Origin: Sipunculus nudus
Taxonomy: Eukaryota > Annelida > Sipuncula > Golfingiida > Sipunculidae
Length of the DNA stretch: 64,000 bases
NCBI GenBank assembly: GCA_026874595.1
Contig: CM049311.1
Coordinates: 11,437,676 to 11,501,675 of the forward strand
Reading direction: 5' to 3'
The position numbers were made by a program, and so were the translations under genes. A model generated the notes under the pieces. It had not been told where the DNA came from and did no database searches. It saw only the letters and a program-made list of their open reading frames with translations. Of the stretch, positions 37,124 through 48,645 are shown in pieces. Every line of letters starts with the position of its first letter. Position 1 is the stretch's first letter.

Positions 37124-37133
37124 TATATAAATA
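37124..37133 (+). promoter_or_regulatory. TATA-box candidate of the 37293 receptor
   Basis: TATATAAATA followed by AAAGG, 169 bp before the ATG at 37293. A start site about 30 bp downstream would leave a 5' UTR of roughly 130 bp without an intron. Good match to the TATA consensus but found in AT-rich DNA. Confidence 0.4.
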
Positions 37134-37292
37134 AAAGGATACACTAATGGACATACATCATTAACAGAACTATGTCCATAACACTTGGTAGGACTGCAAG
37201 ATAAGGCCGGTATGCGATATGCCGAAAGCTAAAGGGAGACATATAGAGGATCAAACTTTTGATGGAACAGAAATAGTTATATTTAAGAAGAC

Positions 37293-38162
37293 ATGGCACG
37301 CAATAATTCGACGGTCACCGCAAATATTTCTGCTATGATGTTTTGTGAGCCATTGTATGATTTACAGTTTGTTTCGTCATTCCTAGTAATCCCTATCATT
37401 TTGATAGGGAATACAGTCAACATAGTCGCTATCATCAAGTTCAACTGGTTACGTACCAAGTCAAATGCCCTGATATGTGCACTGTCTGTTGCTGACATAT
37501 CGGTAGGTTTGATTAGCCTGATGTTAAATTTAACATGTAAGATATCATTAAGTACACTTGCAATGACCATCGTTGGTTATACCGGAAGTTGGCCTTACAA
37601 CATCTCAGCTAGAGCACTCCTCATGATCGCAATGGAACGTTACATTTATATAATACATCCTTTTAAATATATTCGTTTCATGACAAAGACGATGGTCGGG
37701 CTGATGATTGCTTTTCCGTATGTTTATTCGGTCCTTATAACTATTTCAGTTGAATTATTGGCTTCTTCTTTAGACATTATGTTTGATCGGATTATTCCTG
37801 TGGCTCTATATTATGTTGACGGTTTTATTCTTGCAACCCTTTATTTAAGAATTCTGTGTACAATCTATTCCCAAGCAAGGCGAATACGTCAATTGACATT
37901 ATCGGATCATGGACAAGGTTGGAAGAAACCTGAATTGAATGCAACCAAAATGCTTGGCCTAGTAGTTCTGGCGTATTTCATCACTTGGACACCTTCTGTA
38001 ATTATATCACGTATACCAAAAGATGAATCAAATATTTACAAAATTCTTGCCGTGTTGGCCTATGAGGTGGGTCTCATAAACTCAGCTATTAATGTGTTTG
38101 TATATGCTGGTGGGAGTTCAGATTTCAGGAAAGCATACAAACGTCTTCTCCGCCTCAAATGA
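37293..38162 (+). CDS. Subfamily A class A GPCR, intact
   Basis: Single-exon receptor of 289 residues, close paralogue of the 34026 gene. N-glycosylation sites at N5 and N11; GN 39-40 in TM1; D68 in ALSVADISVG; ERY 115-117 then IHPFKY; TM4 without tryptophan (IAFPYVYS); ARRIRQ and ATKMLG flank the third loop; WTP 232-234 in TM6; N267-VFVY-271 in TM7; tail FRKAYKRLLRLK without cysteine, so no palmitoylation, unlike its neighbour. NPxxY proline and the TM3 cysteine are absent. It is followed by AATAAA and then by copy 2 of the segmental duplication, so gene plus flank may have moved as one unit. Ligand unknown. Confidence 0.94.
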   Translation: MARNNSTVTANISAMMFCEPLYDLQFVSSFLVIPIILIGNTVNIVAIIKFNWLRTKSNALICALSVADISVGLISLMLNLTCKISLSTLAMTIVGYTGSWPYNISARALLMIAMERYIYIIHPFKYIRFMTKTMVGLMIAFPYVYSVLITISVELLASSLDIMFDRIIPVALYYVDGFILATLYLRILCTIYSQARRIRQLTLSDHGQGWKKPELNATKMLGLVVLAYFITWTPSVIISRIPKDESNIYKILAVLAYEVGLINSAINVFVYAGGSSDFRKAYKRLLRLK

Positions 38163-38302
38163 ACTGAAAAACCGTATTATAACCATAGAGAACCAAACAA
38201 ATGAACTACAACATTACAAAAGTCTACTTGGGAGATGAGCATTATTTGTTTATTGTTAATCTTAATTTTGATATCATCTCGATGACATAGTGAAGAATTT
38301 GG

Positions 38303-38308
38303 AATAAA
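38303..38308 (+). terminator. Poly(A) signal AATAAA
   Basis: AATAAA 141 bp after the stop of the 37293 receptor, followed by a GT-rich 'TTGTTTGTG' that suits a downstream cleavage element. Confidence 0.5.
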
Positions 38309-38338
38309 TTCTTGTTTGTGATATAAAATTTACCCTAT

Positions 38339-40501
38339 ATATAATGCCCTACCTCGTTGTATAAAAATGCAATGTCAATCATATGATGTTTCTGTACAAA
38401 TACTGGTGTGATTAGTTTCTTAATATTAGATGAATGAGCGTGTATAATTAAAAAAATATACAAATGATAGTGGTAATAGAGGATTCTTGATGACACATCA
38501 GTCTGTATTTCATTTAGAATCAAAGTTTGGATATATAAGATGAAAATAGTTTATATCAAATTTGTAATAAGAACAAGAAAGACTTAATGAAATGATAAAT
38601 ATTTCATATTTCATGATGTCATGTGCGCCGCAAGGTCTTGAATAGTCAAAATAACGCTTCAAGTAATTGTCGTGGGTTATTGTGTTCTTTAATTTGTCTT
38701 CATAATACTGTTGTTTTGCTTTTTCAAATTATTGCTTTGCATTTGATGTAAGTGCAACTGATTAATATATAATCCCTATAAATGTTGTTTTTTTAGCCAG
38801 AGGTAAAATTCAGATGTTCTGAAATATTATGAAATACAATTACTTACCATTAAGCACTTTACAATGTCCTTCATTAGTTATTATTTTTAACGCATCAATT
38901 CTCAAATAAAGTTTATTTAGGAGAGTTGTACAAGGGGTTGATAAATCATATCGAAAGTTAAAATATGCATTAAAATATTCATATATTGGCATAAGTGTAG
39001 ATTATATGAGAGGGGACAAGTGTCTTTTCCTAGGTTGAAGGAAATTTAAATATAAACACCCGTTCGACGATCGTAAAGGAGGAGATTGATTCAGCTGTTT
39101 CCCGTAGTGATTTGTTTCTTAAAGGTGCCCATGCACCCCGTCCTACCCCGGGCCACAGAAATGTAAGATGATACATGCAGCATTCATGTGACTGGTTTAA
39201 TAAACCAAATATAAAATATGAAGTTATGCCTCTCTCCCCTCAGATCGAGAAAGATTCGTATGAGAATCAAGGCTTTAAAACAGCCGTATTCTGTGTAAAC
39301 GACGTACACTTAAATATAACAAAATATAAAATTCGTTAGGTTGCCACACAAATAGAATTTGGTATTGTAAATGACGCTCTAAAAACAATCTCTACCAGAT
39401 TGCAACATGAGTAATATTCTTTGATCCTTATATGTCTGGCAGACTATTAATAAAGCTCTATCTTTGATTTAGATTATCTTATGAATATGCCAAACCTTGA
39501 ATTAACACTGACGCTCTCTCTCTCTCTTCTGTTCCTCAAGTTGTTTCTCTCCCCCCCCCCCTTGTATACATTCTTGTCATATAATATCAGAACTATTTTA
39601 TATCACGTGTAGTTTTATGGGCTTATAATAGACAATCAAGCACATGCTTCACAACATTTATTTATTTTTAGCAATTATCCTTCAAGAGAAAAAATAAAGC
39701 AAATATATATCTAATAACGGAGGTGCAATAGTTTAAATACATGCCAGCGAAAACCTATGGACTTGGTACATCATTCATCAAACACTATTAAACATTGCAT
39801 TATGACTGGTGTTATGGAACCTAATTTATCCTTATCTTCCGCCAGATTTCTCTACCCCATAAAATTTCTGATTTACTTTTGCTGAAATGCACCGGATAAA
39901 AGTGTAACTGTTGGTGAACTGAAAAATTTATATTTCGCTATTTTTTATTCGAACGGATTTCTCATAAGAGACTCATATTGTTAAAGGTATTACAATTATT
40001 CGCTACCATGCCTTTGGATATTACGATGACTCAAGGCAGGATTCTTATTGCAAATTTAACAAGCAAATAAATTAAAAGGTATCTAGCTGTCACGGAATTA
40101 TCTCGAGTTACTCTGATCCCATCACACACGTTAACTTTAGGTTTATACAATACAGGTGTTTGATTATGAATTTGGATGTTGAAAACATTGGTACTTTATT
40201 TCCGCCCTCGCTTATTTATTTTATTACAATCAGCATATGTCTTAAATTGGTATAAATAATGGTAATAATTTTATCTGGATAACAACAAATAGATTATGTG
40301 ACGGTATGATTTGTGCCTGTGGCTTTTGAAAATGTTGACGTTTTGTCAGATGAATGAAAAGGCGAACAAGTGCGAGCGTATTCAACTCAAACTGTTTTCA
40401 AATTTTTGAAAGTATATTTAATACATGCCAAAAGAAACAAAACTTAGTATTGTGTTTTTATAAGAAAAAGAGTAAAATCTACTTGGAATAAATTTCCAAA
40501 A
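38339..40501. repeat. Segmental duplication, copy 2 (partner 1-2641)
   Basis: Direct repeat of 1-2641. It starts about 175 bp after the stop of the 37293 receptor and ends at about 40501, exactly where a minus-strand C receptor fragment begins. Relative to copy 1 it lacks about 800 bp and has its own 260-bp segment near 39560-39815. A poly-C run (about 39549-39559) marks the same place as the poly-C run near 1911 of copy 1. Confidence 0.93.
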
Positions 40502-40502
40502 C

Positions 40503-40690
40503 AACTACAATGGCCAACAATGAAGCCGTTGGTCTTTTTACGCAGCCACGTGAACTTCCAGATACAATGATAGTCAAAGTGTTTTCAAACATAGTACCAA
40601 TAATAAGTATTCCTCTTAAAAGATTATAAAAAAAAGAAAACTGCGATATTTTAGGCGGAGTTAGATGGCAACGATGGCCCATTGATGATC
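40503..40690 (-). pseudogene. Subfamily C GPCR fragment (N-terminus to ICL1)
   Basis: Minus-strand reading gives YNLLRGILIIGTMFEN, matching LLRG..I.GILFGN of TM1 in the C receptors at 16472 and 31020 (G of GN is now E). A frameshift after TIIV moves to a frame giving WKFTWLRKKTNG, the C-type ICL1. Homology stops at the duplication boundary (40501), so the rest of the gene was cut off by that rearrangement. Confidence 0.8.
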
Positions 40691-43600
40691 TCCAGGTTGC
40701 CCAGCATTTGTTCTTAAGTATTGAATCCAGGAACGCTTCTTAATATCATATATCGACAGAATGAAAAGCTTACATAAAAATAGAGTTTTCGATTGAAGTA
40801 TGGTAATATTTTATAGAAATCCATGAACATATGTTTGAACACTGTGCCCCACGAATATCATCACACAAAGATAATCATTCGCTGTAGTTTCCCTATTTAC
40901 AATCTATACAGACAATGCTATGTACACAATGCTTATACATACATTGATTAGATTTTTTCAGTGGCATGCGTATTCAATTGACTAAGATGTAAGATATGTA
41001 AAAAGGACATTTCCTTAATGTATAAACCGAAGACCTGGTTGTAAAAAAGATTTAATATACGGTTTCAGATATACCAAACTATTAAAAAAAGTTTACTTTC
41101 ACAAAAATATTTCAGGCATTATGTAATGCGAAATTCTTGTAAAAGGCTGTATGAAGGTCGCCAGAGTAAGGTATGGTGATGCATTAACATATGTATCAAC
41201 CATGGTGCTTTTAACAAAGTACCGTTCCTCTGAGCGTCTCGAGGTAATTCATGCCTTCTTATATACCTCCGCCCCCCCTTTTTTTGGCTTTTCGGATCCA
41301 TGCCTCTATCGTACGTTGATGAATGATAATTTTAAATTTGATCACTTCAAACACTCAAAATATAGTATTATCAATATTGTTTTGTTGTCTTTTACACAAA
41401 ATACCTTTTTTTGGCAAATAAATTCTAACCGGAGAGGCGAAATATCATTCTTTAGCATATTTGTTTCACTTTCACGTACAGAATAATTACATTTCTAATC
41501 CATCGATTTCCGTATGATCAAAGATATTATTATTTAAATATATTACTGTCATCTTGATTGTCAACGTAATAATTGAAGTTGCATTTGGAAGTTGCAAACA
41601 CATGTAGGATGGAAAAACAAAATAAATATAAAATTAATTAAATATCGGTACATCAGTTTAAAAGAACGAATACTGCATTTTAACGTATTTCCGTTTTCTT
41701 TGTAACCGGAAAAAGTATATAAAATTACAAAAAAAATGTTAGGACTCCATTCACATAAATCACAATTATCCAGAATTTAAGATTGGAAAGAGTCTGTTTT
41801 GTCTACACTTGAAAAATATTATAAAGGAAAAACCGGATAATCCAAGCAAAGGCAATAAGAATAAGAATGGTTCTGATGTTTAAAATACAACTGTGTGTAG
41901 AAGTAACGCTATTTTATAAATACATGCACACACCTCATCGAAGATTCAAATCTTTCCCACTCTTGAATACATAGACAGAGAAAAAATGCTATCCACATGA
42001 GAATATTACCCTTTATTTGAATTAACAATAATAAATATGCAAAACAAGACTCAAGAGTCAAGGTTTTCCTTGTTTTACTTGCAGCCACTCTATATTCAAA
42101 ACCCACGATCGCAAAATCGTTCCGATAGAACAATCGTAAAATTCATAAATAAGAATGTTTACTGTGACACAGAAGCATCATACAATGGACAGTAACGCCC
42201 CACATGATAAATGCATTTTTTTGGCATCGTTTAATGTGCAAACTAAATATACTACGACGAAATGTTGAAACCCGCTCTGATGATAATACAGAAATATGCT
42301 TTAACTCACGTAGTCACATTAGACAGGATCAGCTAAGGTGAGTATAGGATTTTAAGGACAAGGTGTCGTTATATGTGTCTGTTTGCAAAAGAGATCTGTG
42401 AACCCTGCATTTACGTTCCTGTATATATAATTAATTTTCAAATATTAGTCGTTATAACATTTGAGACAAAATGTTACGCAAAACATATGACATAATAACA
42501 GTACATGTAGGTTATCTAGTTAAAGCACTATATGTAACCACGGCTTAAAATATCATAAATCTACTTTACAACCGCCTGTAATTACGAAAGTATCAAATAT
42601 ACTAACTGAATGTACTTACAAATATGTTATTAAATATTCAATATATTTAATATACTTATCATATTTTGGTCCACTGAAAATAACATAATATACTTATATA
42701 TTGTCTTTTCGAAACGATATCTTCACTATAAAATCTGGAAGCAAAATGTATACTAGGCTAAATATATAAGGTGTCATGAGACGAAAAAGAAATACGATAT
42801 TGGACAAAAAATGAAACGTAACAATACAAAATAATAATGCCTCAATCTTACCATATGCTAGGAAATAAAGCAATATGTTGAGATATGCAGTGTTTTCCAC
42901 TGTATGTTTCAGACTTACCTTTGCAAAGATTTTTCAAGTTATAGAAAAATGGGTTATGGTATGGATAGTGACGTTTCTTTCAACTGCTCGTTTTGATATC
43001 AGATACGGTGGGCACGGTGGGACTAATTAATGACTATACTGTCATCTTAATGCATTTGGGTCACCAAGGAAATCAGCCAAACTATTATTGAATTCTGCAT
43101 TTTAACCATTGTACCCCGGTCTTGGTTTCTTCCAACTATTATATAGACTTTGTTTCAACACTCAATCTGCTGATCAATATACTTTGTTTATACATGAATA
43201 CGTATCACACTAAAGGCACTAACGTATCACGTTTGCAAGTATTGATTTTCTTTAAATATAAGCTCTGTTTGCGAAGAATCATCTGTTACAGGCTCGGCTT
43301 ACTTGTAATTATTATAGTACAATTTGCTCTAACGACATTATAATTGACTTTAAGTGGTTTGATTGACATTAAATTGTATGTGGTGGTATGGAAATCATGA
43401 AAATAATTATCCACCCATTACATTAAAAAACTAAATTGGTAACGGTAAATTTTCTGTCAACGTGTCATTATCTATTCTATGGATGTTCCCCCTTTTAATA
43501 CAATCAATACAGGAAATTTAGATCATGTATTATAAATATGACGTTATATACTAATTCTCCTGGGAATAGAAATGACCTTCGACCACTTCTCTTGCGATCT

Positions 43601-44664
43601 TTTGAAATTAGGCTTTATCAATCCACCAAGGAATGTAACATTTACTTTTGCGAACGGGGTTTGCTAAAATAGCAGACTTACAGTTGTAGAATTCGTCAGT
43701 CGAACCACTGAATATTTTTTAAAATCATATCCGAACTGACATCATGGGCATTTATGGACATACATGTTAATAATATACTTATTCTAACAGCTTAATCATG
43801 TAGAGCTCAATGCCGATTTCCTTTTCTCATGAGTATTCTCATATTCATATCTGAAAACTCAGATTGCTTAGCGCTGACTTTCGTTTTACTAATACAACAC
43901 CTAAAGTAGTGAGCATTAAACAAAACTTACCTATCGAAGAAGCGACATATTTTTCTTATCACTATAGGTCAAGAAATAATCTGTACTTACGAATTGGTCC
44001 GATAAATGGTAGGTTTAAATTTCCACTACATATTAAATCTGAGCTTTCTACTGAATCTGGAGTTGAAGATTATCAGCAAGAACAGAATTTGTGCGTTTAG
44101 ATTTACCATTTTTTTTAATCCCTCGTAAATAGATATATTTTATCGTTGTGCTTTTAGTAATAATTCAGCCAAATTGTTTTCATGTTCTGTAAAAGCCGTT
44201 TTATAAGACGTTTGTTAGTTCAGGGCTATAAAAATGACATATATCATCATTGTTATAATCATTATAATTATTGTTTTATTTAATGTTATTAATATTATTT
44301 AGATTATTATATTATGATTATTCCCATTATTAACATTTCTTGAAGATCATTTCACTTACAGGAAATGAAACGCCATGAATAGGATATCTCTCTCATTGCA
44401 TGTATCTCGGTGGTTCAACCTTCGTTGTACAGATGTATAGGTAACAAAATCCGTAATAAATCTCTGTTAATCTGTAATAAAGTAAACTAATATCCTTTGC
44501 GATTATGGTATGATCGTCTACATCTTACATTATATGTAATAGAAGAAATCGACGTTTCTTCAAAGCCTGTACTCTACAAATGACCCCATATTATTTAGAC
44601 ACGGATCACATGCTTTTAGGTTATCTGTATCGGGTAAATTGTGAGACAGGAATCAATATCAGTC
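40691..44664. other. Spacer without a recognisable gene
   Basis: AT-rich; short open frames (41151-41486, 42694-42900, 43864-44100) carry no family features. The 78-codon frame at 43864 is the most protein-like, but nothing supports it. Confidence 0.6.
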
Positions 44665-45365
44665 CGTCTGACAGAAAAGGTATGTTATGTACCCATATAT
44701 GAAAACATTCAGTGATGAGTTTATAAGAATCATTTCAATGTGCTGCAATATTGTTAAAGGAGTTTAAGTTAAGAAATAGGCAAGAAGTACAAGTCCAAGA
44801 ATCTTGGTTGCGTTCAGTACAGATTTTTTTCAATGCTTCGCTTTGTTCCGCAAAGGTCACCTGATGCATTCTATTTTCCTGGGAGTGGGTAGAGCACACG
44901 ATTTTTCAACATAATACAGCTAGAATAATAGCCTCTCCGAATGATAAAACAGTAACTGATTCATGGCGGGAAGAAATGTTGAATAAACATAGGGGAAAGC
45001 ATTCAATCCAAAAGTCGTAGATGTCATGCTTCATAAATATTAACATGAATGTATAATGTATAATACCGTTCTACTGCGATCATAAAAAGAGCTCAAGAAG
45101 TAATATTGTACACCACATTCTAGTTAAATAAAGAATGGACCAGTTAGCCTGCTAAATGTTACCTCGCAGGATATGGTGGACACTATGCCGATGATTTTTT
45201 ATACAAATATCAGCCACAGGCAAGGCACATATAAGGGCAATTGACTTGTACGAAGCCAATAAAACCTCAACAGCAGCAATGTTTATAATTTTCCCTATTT
45301 AAGTAATACAAAAATGAATACAAAATAATACAAAAGAATCATTTAGAGGCTCACAGTAAAAAAGT
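44665..45365 (-). pseudogene. Subfamily A GPCR pseudogene, full length but heavily decayed
   Basis: No long open frame survives, but the minus strand retains A-type landmarks in order: CEPL near 45350; IGKIINIAA (TM1) near 45290; a frameshifted TM2 with 'GTGGCTGATATTTGT' near 45210; VSTISCEVTFSR near 45170; a damaged ERY region ('GATCGCAGTAGAACGG') near 45075; AFPYVYST in TM4 near 44990; NATKILGLVLLAYFLT with a stop replacing W of WTP near 44810; and ILINSSLNVFIY in TM7 near 44715. The VSTISC.VTFSR signature matches the 20560 pseudogene, so the two are sister copies in opposite orientation. Confidence 0.85.
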
Positions 45366-47432
45366 GCCGTAGTTGTGTAGCATTTTGTTCTTTGCAATGA
45401 CGTTGATACATTTAAATGCGAGAGTATGCTGACCACTCTCTGGGACCAATACATTTAACCCTTTCCATTCTATTAAGCGGGGACTGTTATCCTCTCCAGT
45501 CTGTCAAATGTTCCTATTACTTTAATATATGGTTATGGTATTCCAGAAATGAATTTAATTTACTGTGACAAACAGAAAGGCAGATCATGCTTTCAGTTCA
45601 TCAATAGTCATAAAATGAGGGAAAAATTGAAAGAAGGGAATTTATGGAGTTCTATGACAAGGTGCATTAAATAATCAGTCTGAACAAAAATATGCGATAT
45701 ATTTCCGTGATTAACATAATTTATAGCGAGCTACGGACTCGTAAATTTCGTTTTTTTTCTCATGTGAAATCATGCAAAATCAATCAGTGGAAATGTTATG
45801 CTTCCAACAATTCGATAGAACAATTTATATCTGGACAGACTAGATTGTTGATACCATTTTTCTCAGGTAAAATTTGCTCCAGAAGTCTTATTACGGTCAT
45901 TACTATTCTCTTAAATGTATGAGCCTTCTAACAAAAGACTTATTTCGTCATTATTAGGAGACGTACTTTATCATAAACTAAAAATGTACAAGAAATAAAA
46001 ATCTTCACATTGAAATTACCAAAAATAGGACTAATGTAAATATGTTTTCCCTAACGTACTGTTTTTTTATTGACATTAAATGATGCTCATGTAAACTTTC
46101 TTAAAATTCGTTATTCTTTCATAAATATAAATTGTCTTCAGTCCTTGGATATAACGCGTCAAAGGTGCAAACCTTAATTATTGTCTTACATGGGAGCTTT
46201 CTAGTGTTGAAAACGTTTCGTCTAAAGAATCATTATAATAGGAGTAAATGTCAGAGGAAAAAAGTCCCAATCACTCTTAATTTTGTCGTGAGTCGTGAAT
46301 GTGCAAAATATAACATTCTGGGTGTTAAACTAATAATTAATAAACCAAAAGTAGGAATTACAGCCTCCAATTGTCTGCATCATATTTCAAGTATGTCTTT
46401 TTTAGATAACATCAGCTAGATATAAGGCTAGTTTCGGTTTGACACCTCTCTATCGGAGGGACCATGCCTCCATGTACTAGTCTGTAGGTATTTTTAAATT
46501 TATTTTACTTGCTTTTTAGCTTATAAAACACAGGTTATTTTTTTGCCAGAATTAGGTATAGAGATAATTAGAGCAAAATGAATATTATAGTATCTAGGCA
46601 GTTTTCGAACACACAAGGTCATAAATATTGACTAAATATTTACACTGTCCTTTTTTTATTAACAGTCCTTTGTCTTGACACGCACCATTTTTCAGGGTCT
46701 AATATTTCAAGGTATCAGTTGAATTTGAAAATATTGATACGAAAAAAATCGTGGACAAAGCTTTGAATAACACTGATGGTGCCAAAGGTAAAGATCAAGG
46801 ATATGTCTATTATCTGATAACATCGTCAATGTCAGTCTCATCAGACTTTACATATTGAATTCCTGGTCTCTCGGGCTTGTTCATTCCTGTAGCATTTCTC
46901 GGTCCAATGGCGAGTGTACACTGAAAGCAGCTCTCATAGGCGCTTGACAGCCTTCGTCTGTCTCCAAAGATCAGTGCCAATTCACCCCATGGTAGGGAAG
47001 GCGCATCCTTTTACTGAAGACATTGGCCGGACGTCTAACGCTGAAAACCCAAGAAAGGGACGCGAACCCACATCCTTTTGCCCTCAACGCTACCCCTTTC
47101 TTCTGTCAAAATTTGACAGCTCACAATTGGTGACCCATCTCACCAACTGCCAACTTTTTACTCCGGTCGTTGTTTATGTATGATAAAAAAGATACACGAT
47201 GAACACGTTTAATTCATTAGAAATACATATCCTCATTATAGCTGATTTTAAAACGACACCGGAAGGAATATGTATATTTCCAATGGAGGATTTGGTATTC
47301 ACAATTGAATTCATTATGATTCAATACCGTAATTACCAAGCAGACTCATTGAGTATTGTAATGATGTTTATGTATGAAAACCAGGAGCATGTGTAAACCA
47401 CTCAGAAAAAAAATGTATATTGCCAGAAACGA
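45366..47432. other. Spacer; one GC-richer SINE-like patch
   Basis: No gene recognised. The patch at 46890-47130 is described separately. Confidence 0.6.
46890..47130 (-). repeat. Possible tRNA-derived SINE
   Basis: Distinctly GC-richer than its surroundings. On the minus strand it has 'GTAGCGTTGAGGGC' (A-box-like), then 'GGATGTGGGTTCGCGTCCC' (B-box-like) near 47075-47057, then a unique body. The B-box region and following bases resemble 18916-18945 (+). Confidence 0.4.
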
Positions 47433-48320
47433 TCATGCCGAGGTACAATAAAGGAGCTTTCTGTATGCCTTCTTCAGTTCGGTATTCTTCCACGCGTACA
47501 ATGCCACATTTAGAGCAGAATTAATCTGACCCACCGCCTCACAAGCTAGGAACGTACCACTTACAGTGATATTGTCACCATGCAAGAATCTCAAAATACT
47601 GATAGGTGTCCATACTATCAGATATGCGAGCACAACGTGCCCTAAAGCTACAGTTGCCTTCTTCTCGATCAAGTATCTTTCATGGGTCTCACTTGAGTTA
47701 ATCGTTGTACTTCTGATGCTATTTGCTTGCTTGTACACTACGGCCAGGATCCGTGCGTACAGAATACATATAATCAAACCCTCGATGAAATAAAAGCTGT
47801 TTCCGATAAGGGTGACAAAAACAACATGCTCTGGTTTCAACACGAATGTTAATCCCAACACAACTGACATGAAAAATGCTGCGAATATCCAAGGACATGC
47901 TATTAGGAGCCTCATTGTCCTCGCTGTTATAACAAACTCGTATTTAAATGGATGTACTATGCAGACATACCGCTCAACAGCAATAATAAGTATATAGCCT
48001 GATGAAGCCATATAACCTGCTATTTTTGTCATTTCTGAAACATATATAAACATTGTACTATTGTTCGGTGCAAAAACCCTAATCAACATGGCTATTCCGA
48101 TGCACAGGTCTGTGCAGGACAAGGCGACAACCAAAGCGTTCGGTTTTGTCCACAGCTGTTTATAACGTGCCACTGCGATGATTGTGATGACGTTTCCTAT
48201 GACAATTAGTGGAACGATACACGCAGTGGTGATCCGTCTCACATGGATGGCTTCGATGAGATCCTCAGAGGAACTGTTCATGAACTTTGCGAGAAGAATA
48301 TCTTGACGGTTGTCCCTCAT
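47433..48320 (-). CDS. Subfamily B class A GPCR, intact
   Basis: Single-exon receptor of 295 residues. ATG 48320 is preferred: upstream codons begin only at GTG, and this start matches the other B genes (ILLAKF near residue 8). N-glycosylation site at N15; GN 42-43; D71 in ALSCTDLCIG; ERY 116-118 then IVHPFKYE; PW in TM4 (W present, unlike the 27379 paralogue); YKQAN and a third loop with ERYLIEKKATVALG; WTP 237-239; N271-VALY-275 in TM7 without the usual proline; C-tail ELKKAYRKLLYC with a possible palmitoylation cysteine. The upstream POU-octamer block lies about 285 bp before the ATG. The pseudogene at 7114 is its closest relative in the window. Confidence 0.94.
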   Translation of the reverse strand: MRDNRQDILLAKFMNSSSEDLIEAIHVRRITTACIVPLIVIGNVITIIAVARYKQLWTKPNALVVALSCTDLCIGIAMLIRVFAPNNSTMFIYVSEMTKIAGYMASSGYILIIAVERYVCIVHPFKYEFVITARTMRLLIACPWIFAAFFMSVVLGLTFVLKPEHVVFVTLIGNSFYFIEGLIICILYARILAVVYKQANSIRSTTINSSETHERYLIEKKATVALGHVVLAYLIVWTPISILRFLHGDNITVSGTFLACEAVGQINSALNVALYAWKNTELKKAYRKLLYCTSA

Positions 48321-48551
48321 TTTAATGATGAAGCAGAGTACCACGGTATCAGTTCCGATTGTAATTTGTTAAAAAAAAACACTGTAAAATGGCGTTCAGT
48401 ATTCTGTATTCACCACGTTATTTTGTTTTTATCCCTGATATGTTTCTAAATAATTTACATGTTCTTTTCTTGACACACCCAGGAAGAAATATATATAGAT
48501 AACAGTAACCCATCCGTCAGTGTTTGATTGCGAGGAACACAAAAGCTTCCA

Positions 48552-48645
48552 AACATACTTTTTTTATTGACGTCATTGCTTTTCAGTAATCTAGACACCT
48601 CTTAATGCAAATGGCGCTGTAATAGATAAATGGGTTGGTAAAATT
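48552..48645 (-). promoter_or_regulatory. Shared upstream module of subfamily B receptors (POU octamer)
   Basis: Inverted counterpart of 6795-6895 and 10438-10550. Perfect octamer, ATGCAAAT on the plus strand, at 48605-48612. Conserved parts include 'CCAACCCATTTATCTATTAC' and 'AAGAGGTGTCTAGATTACTG' on the minus strand. Located 232-325 bp upstream of the 48320 ATG. Confidence 0.55.

Noticed and set aside
43864-44100. 78-codon frame with mixed composition
   Set aside because: No ATG in good context, no motif, no conservation visible within the window.
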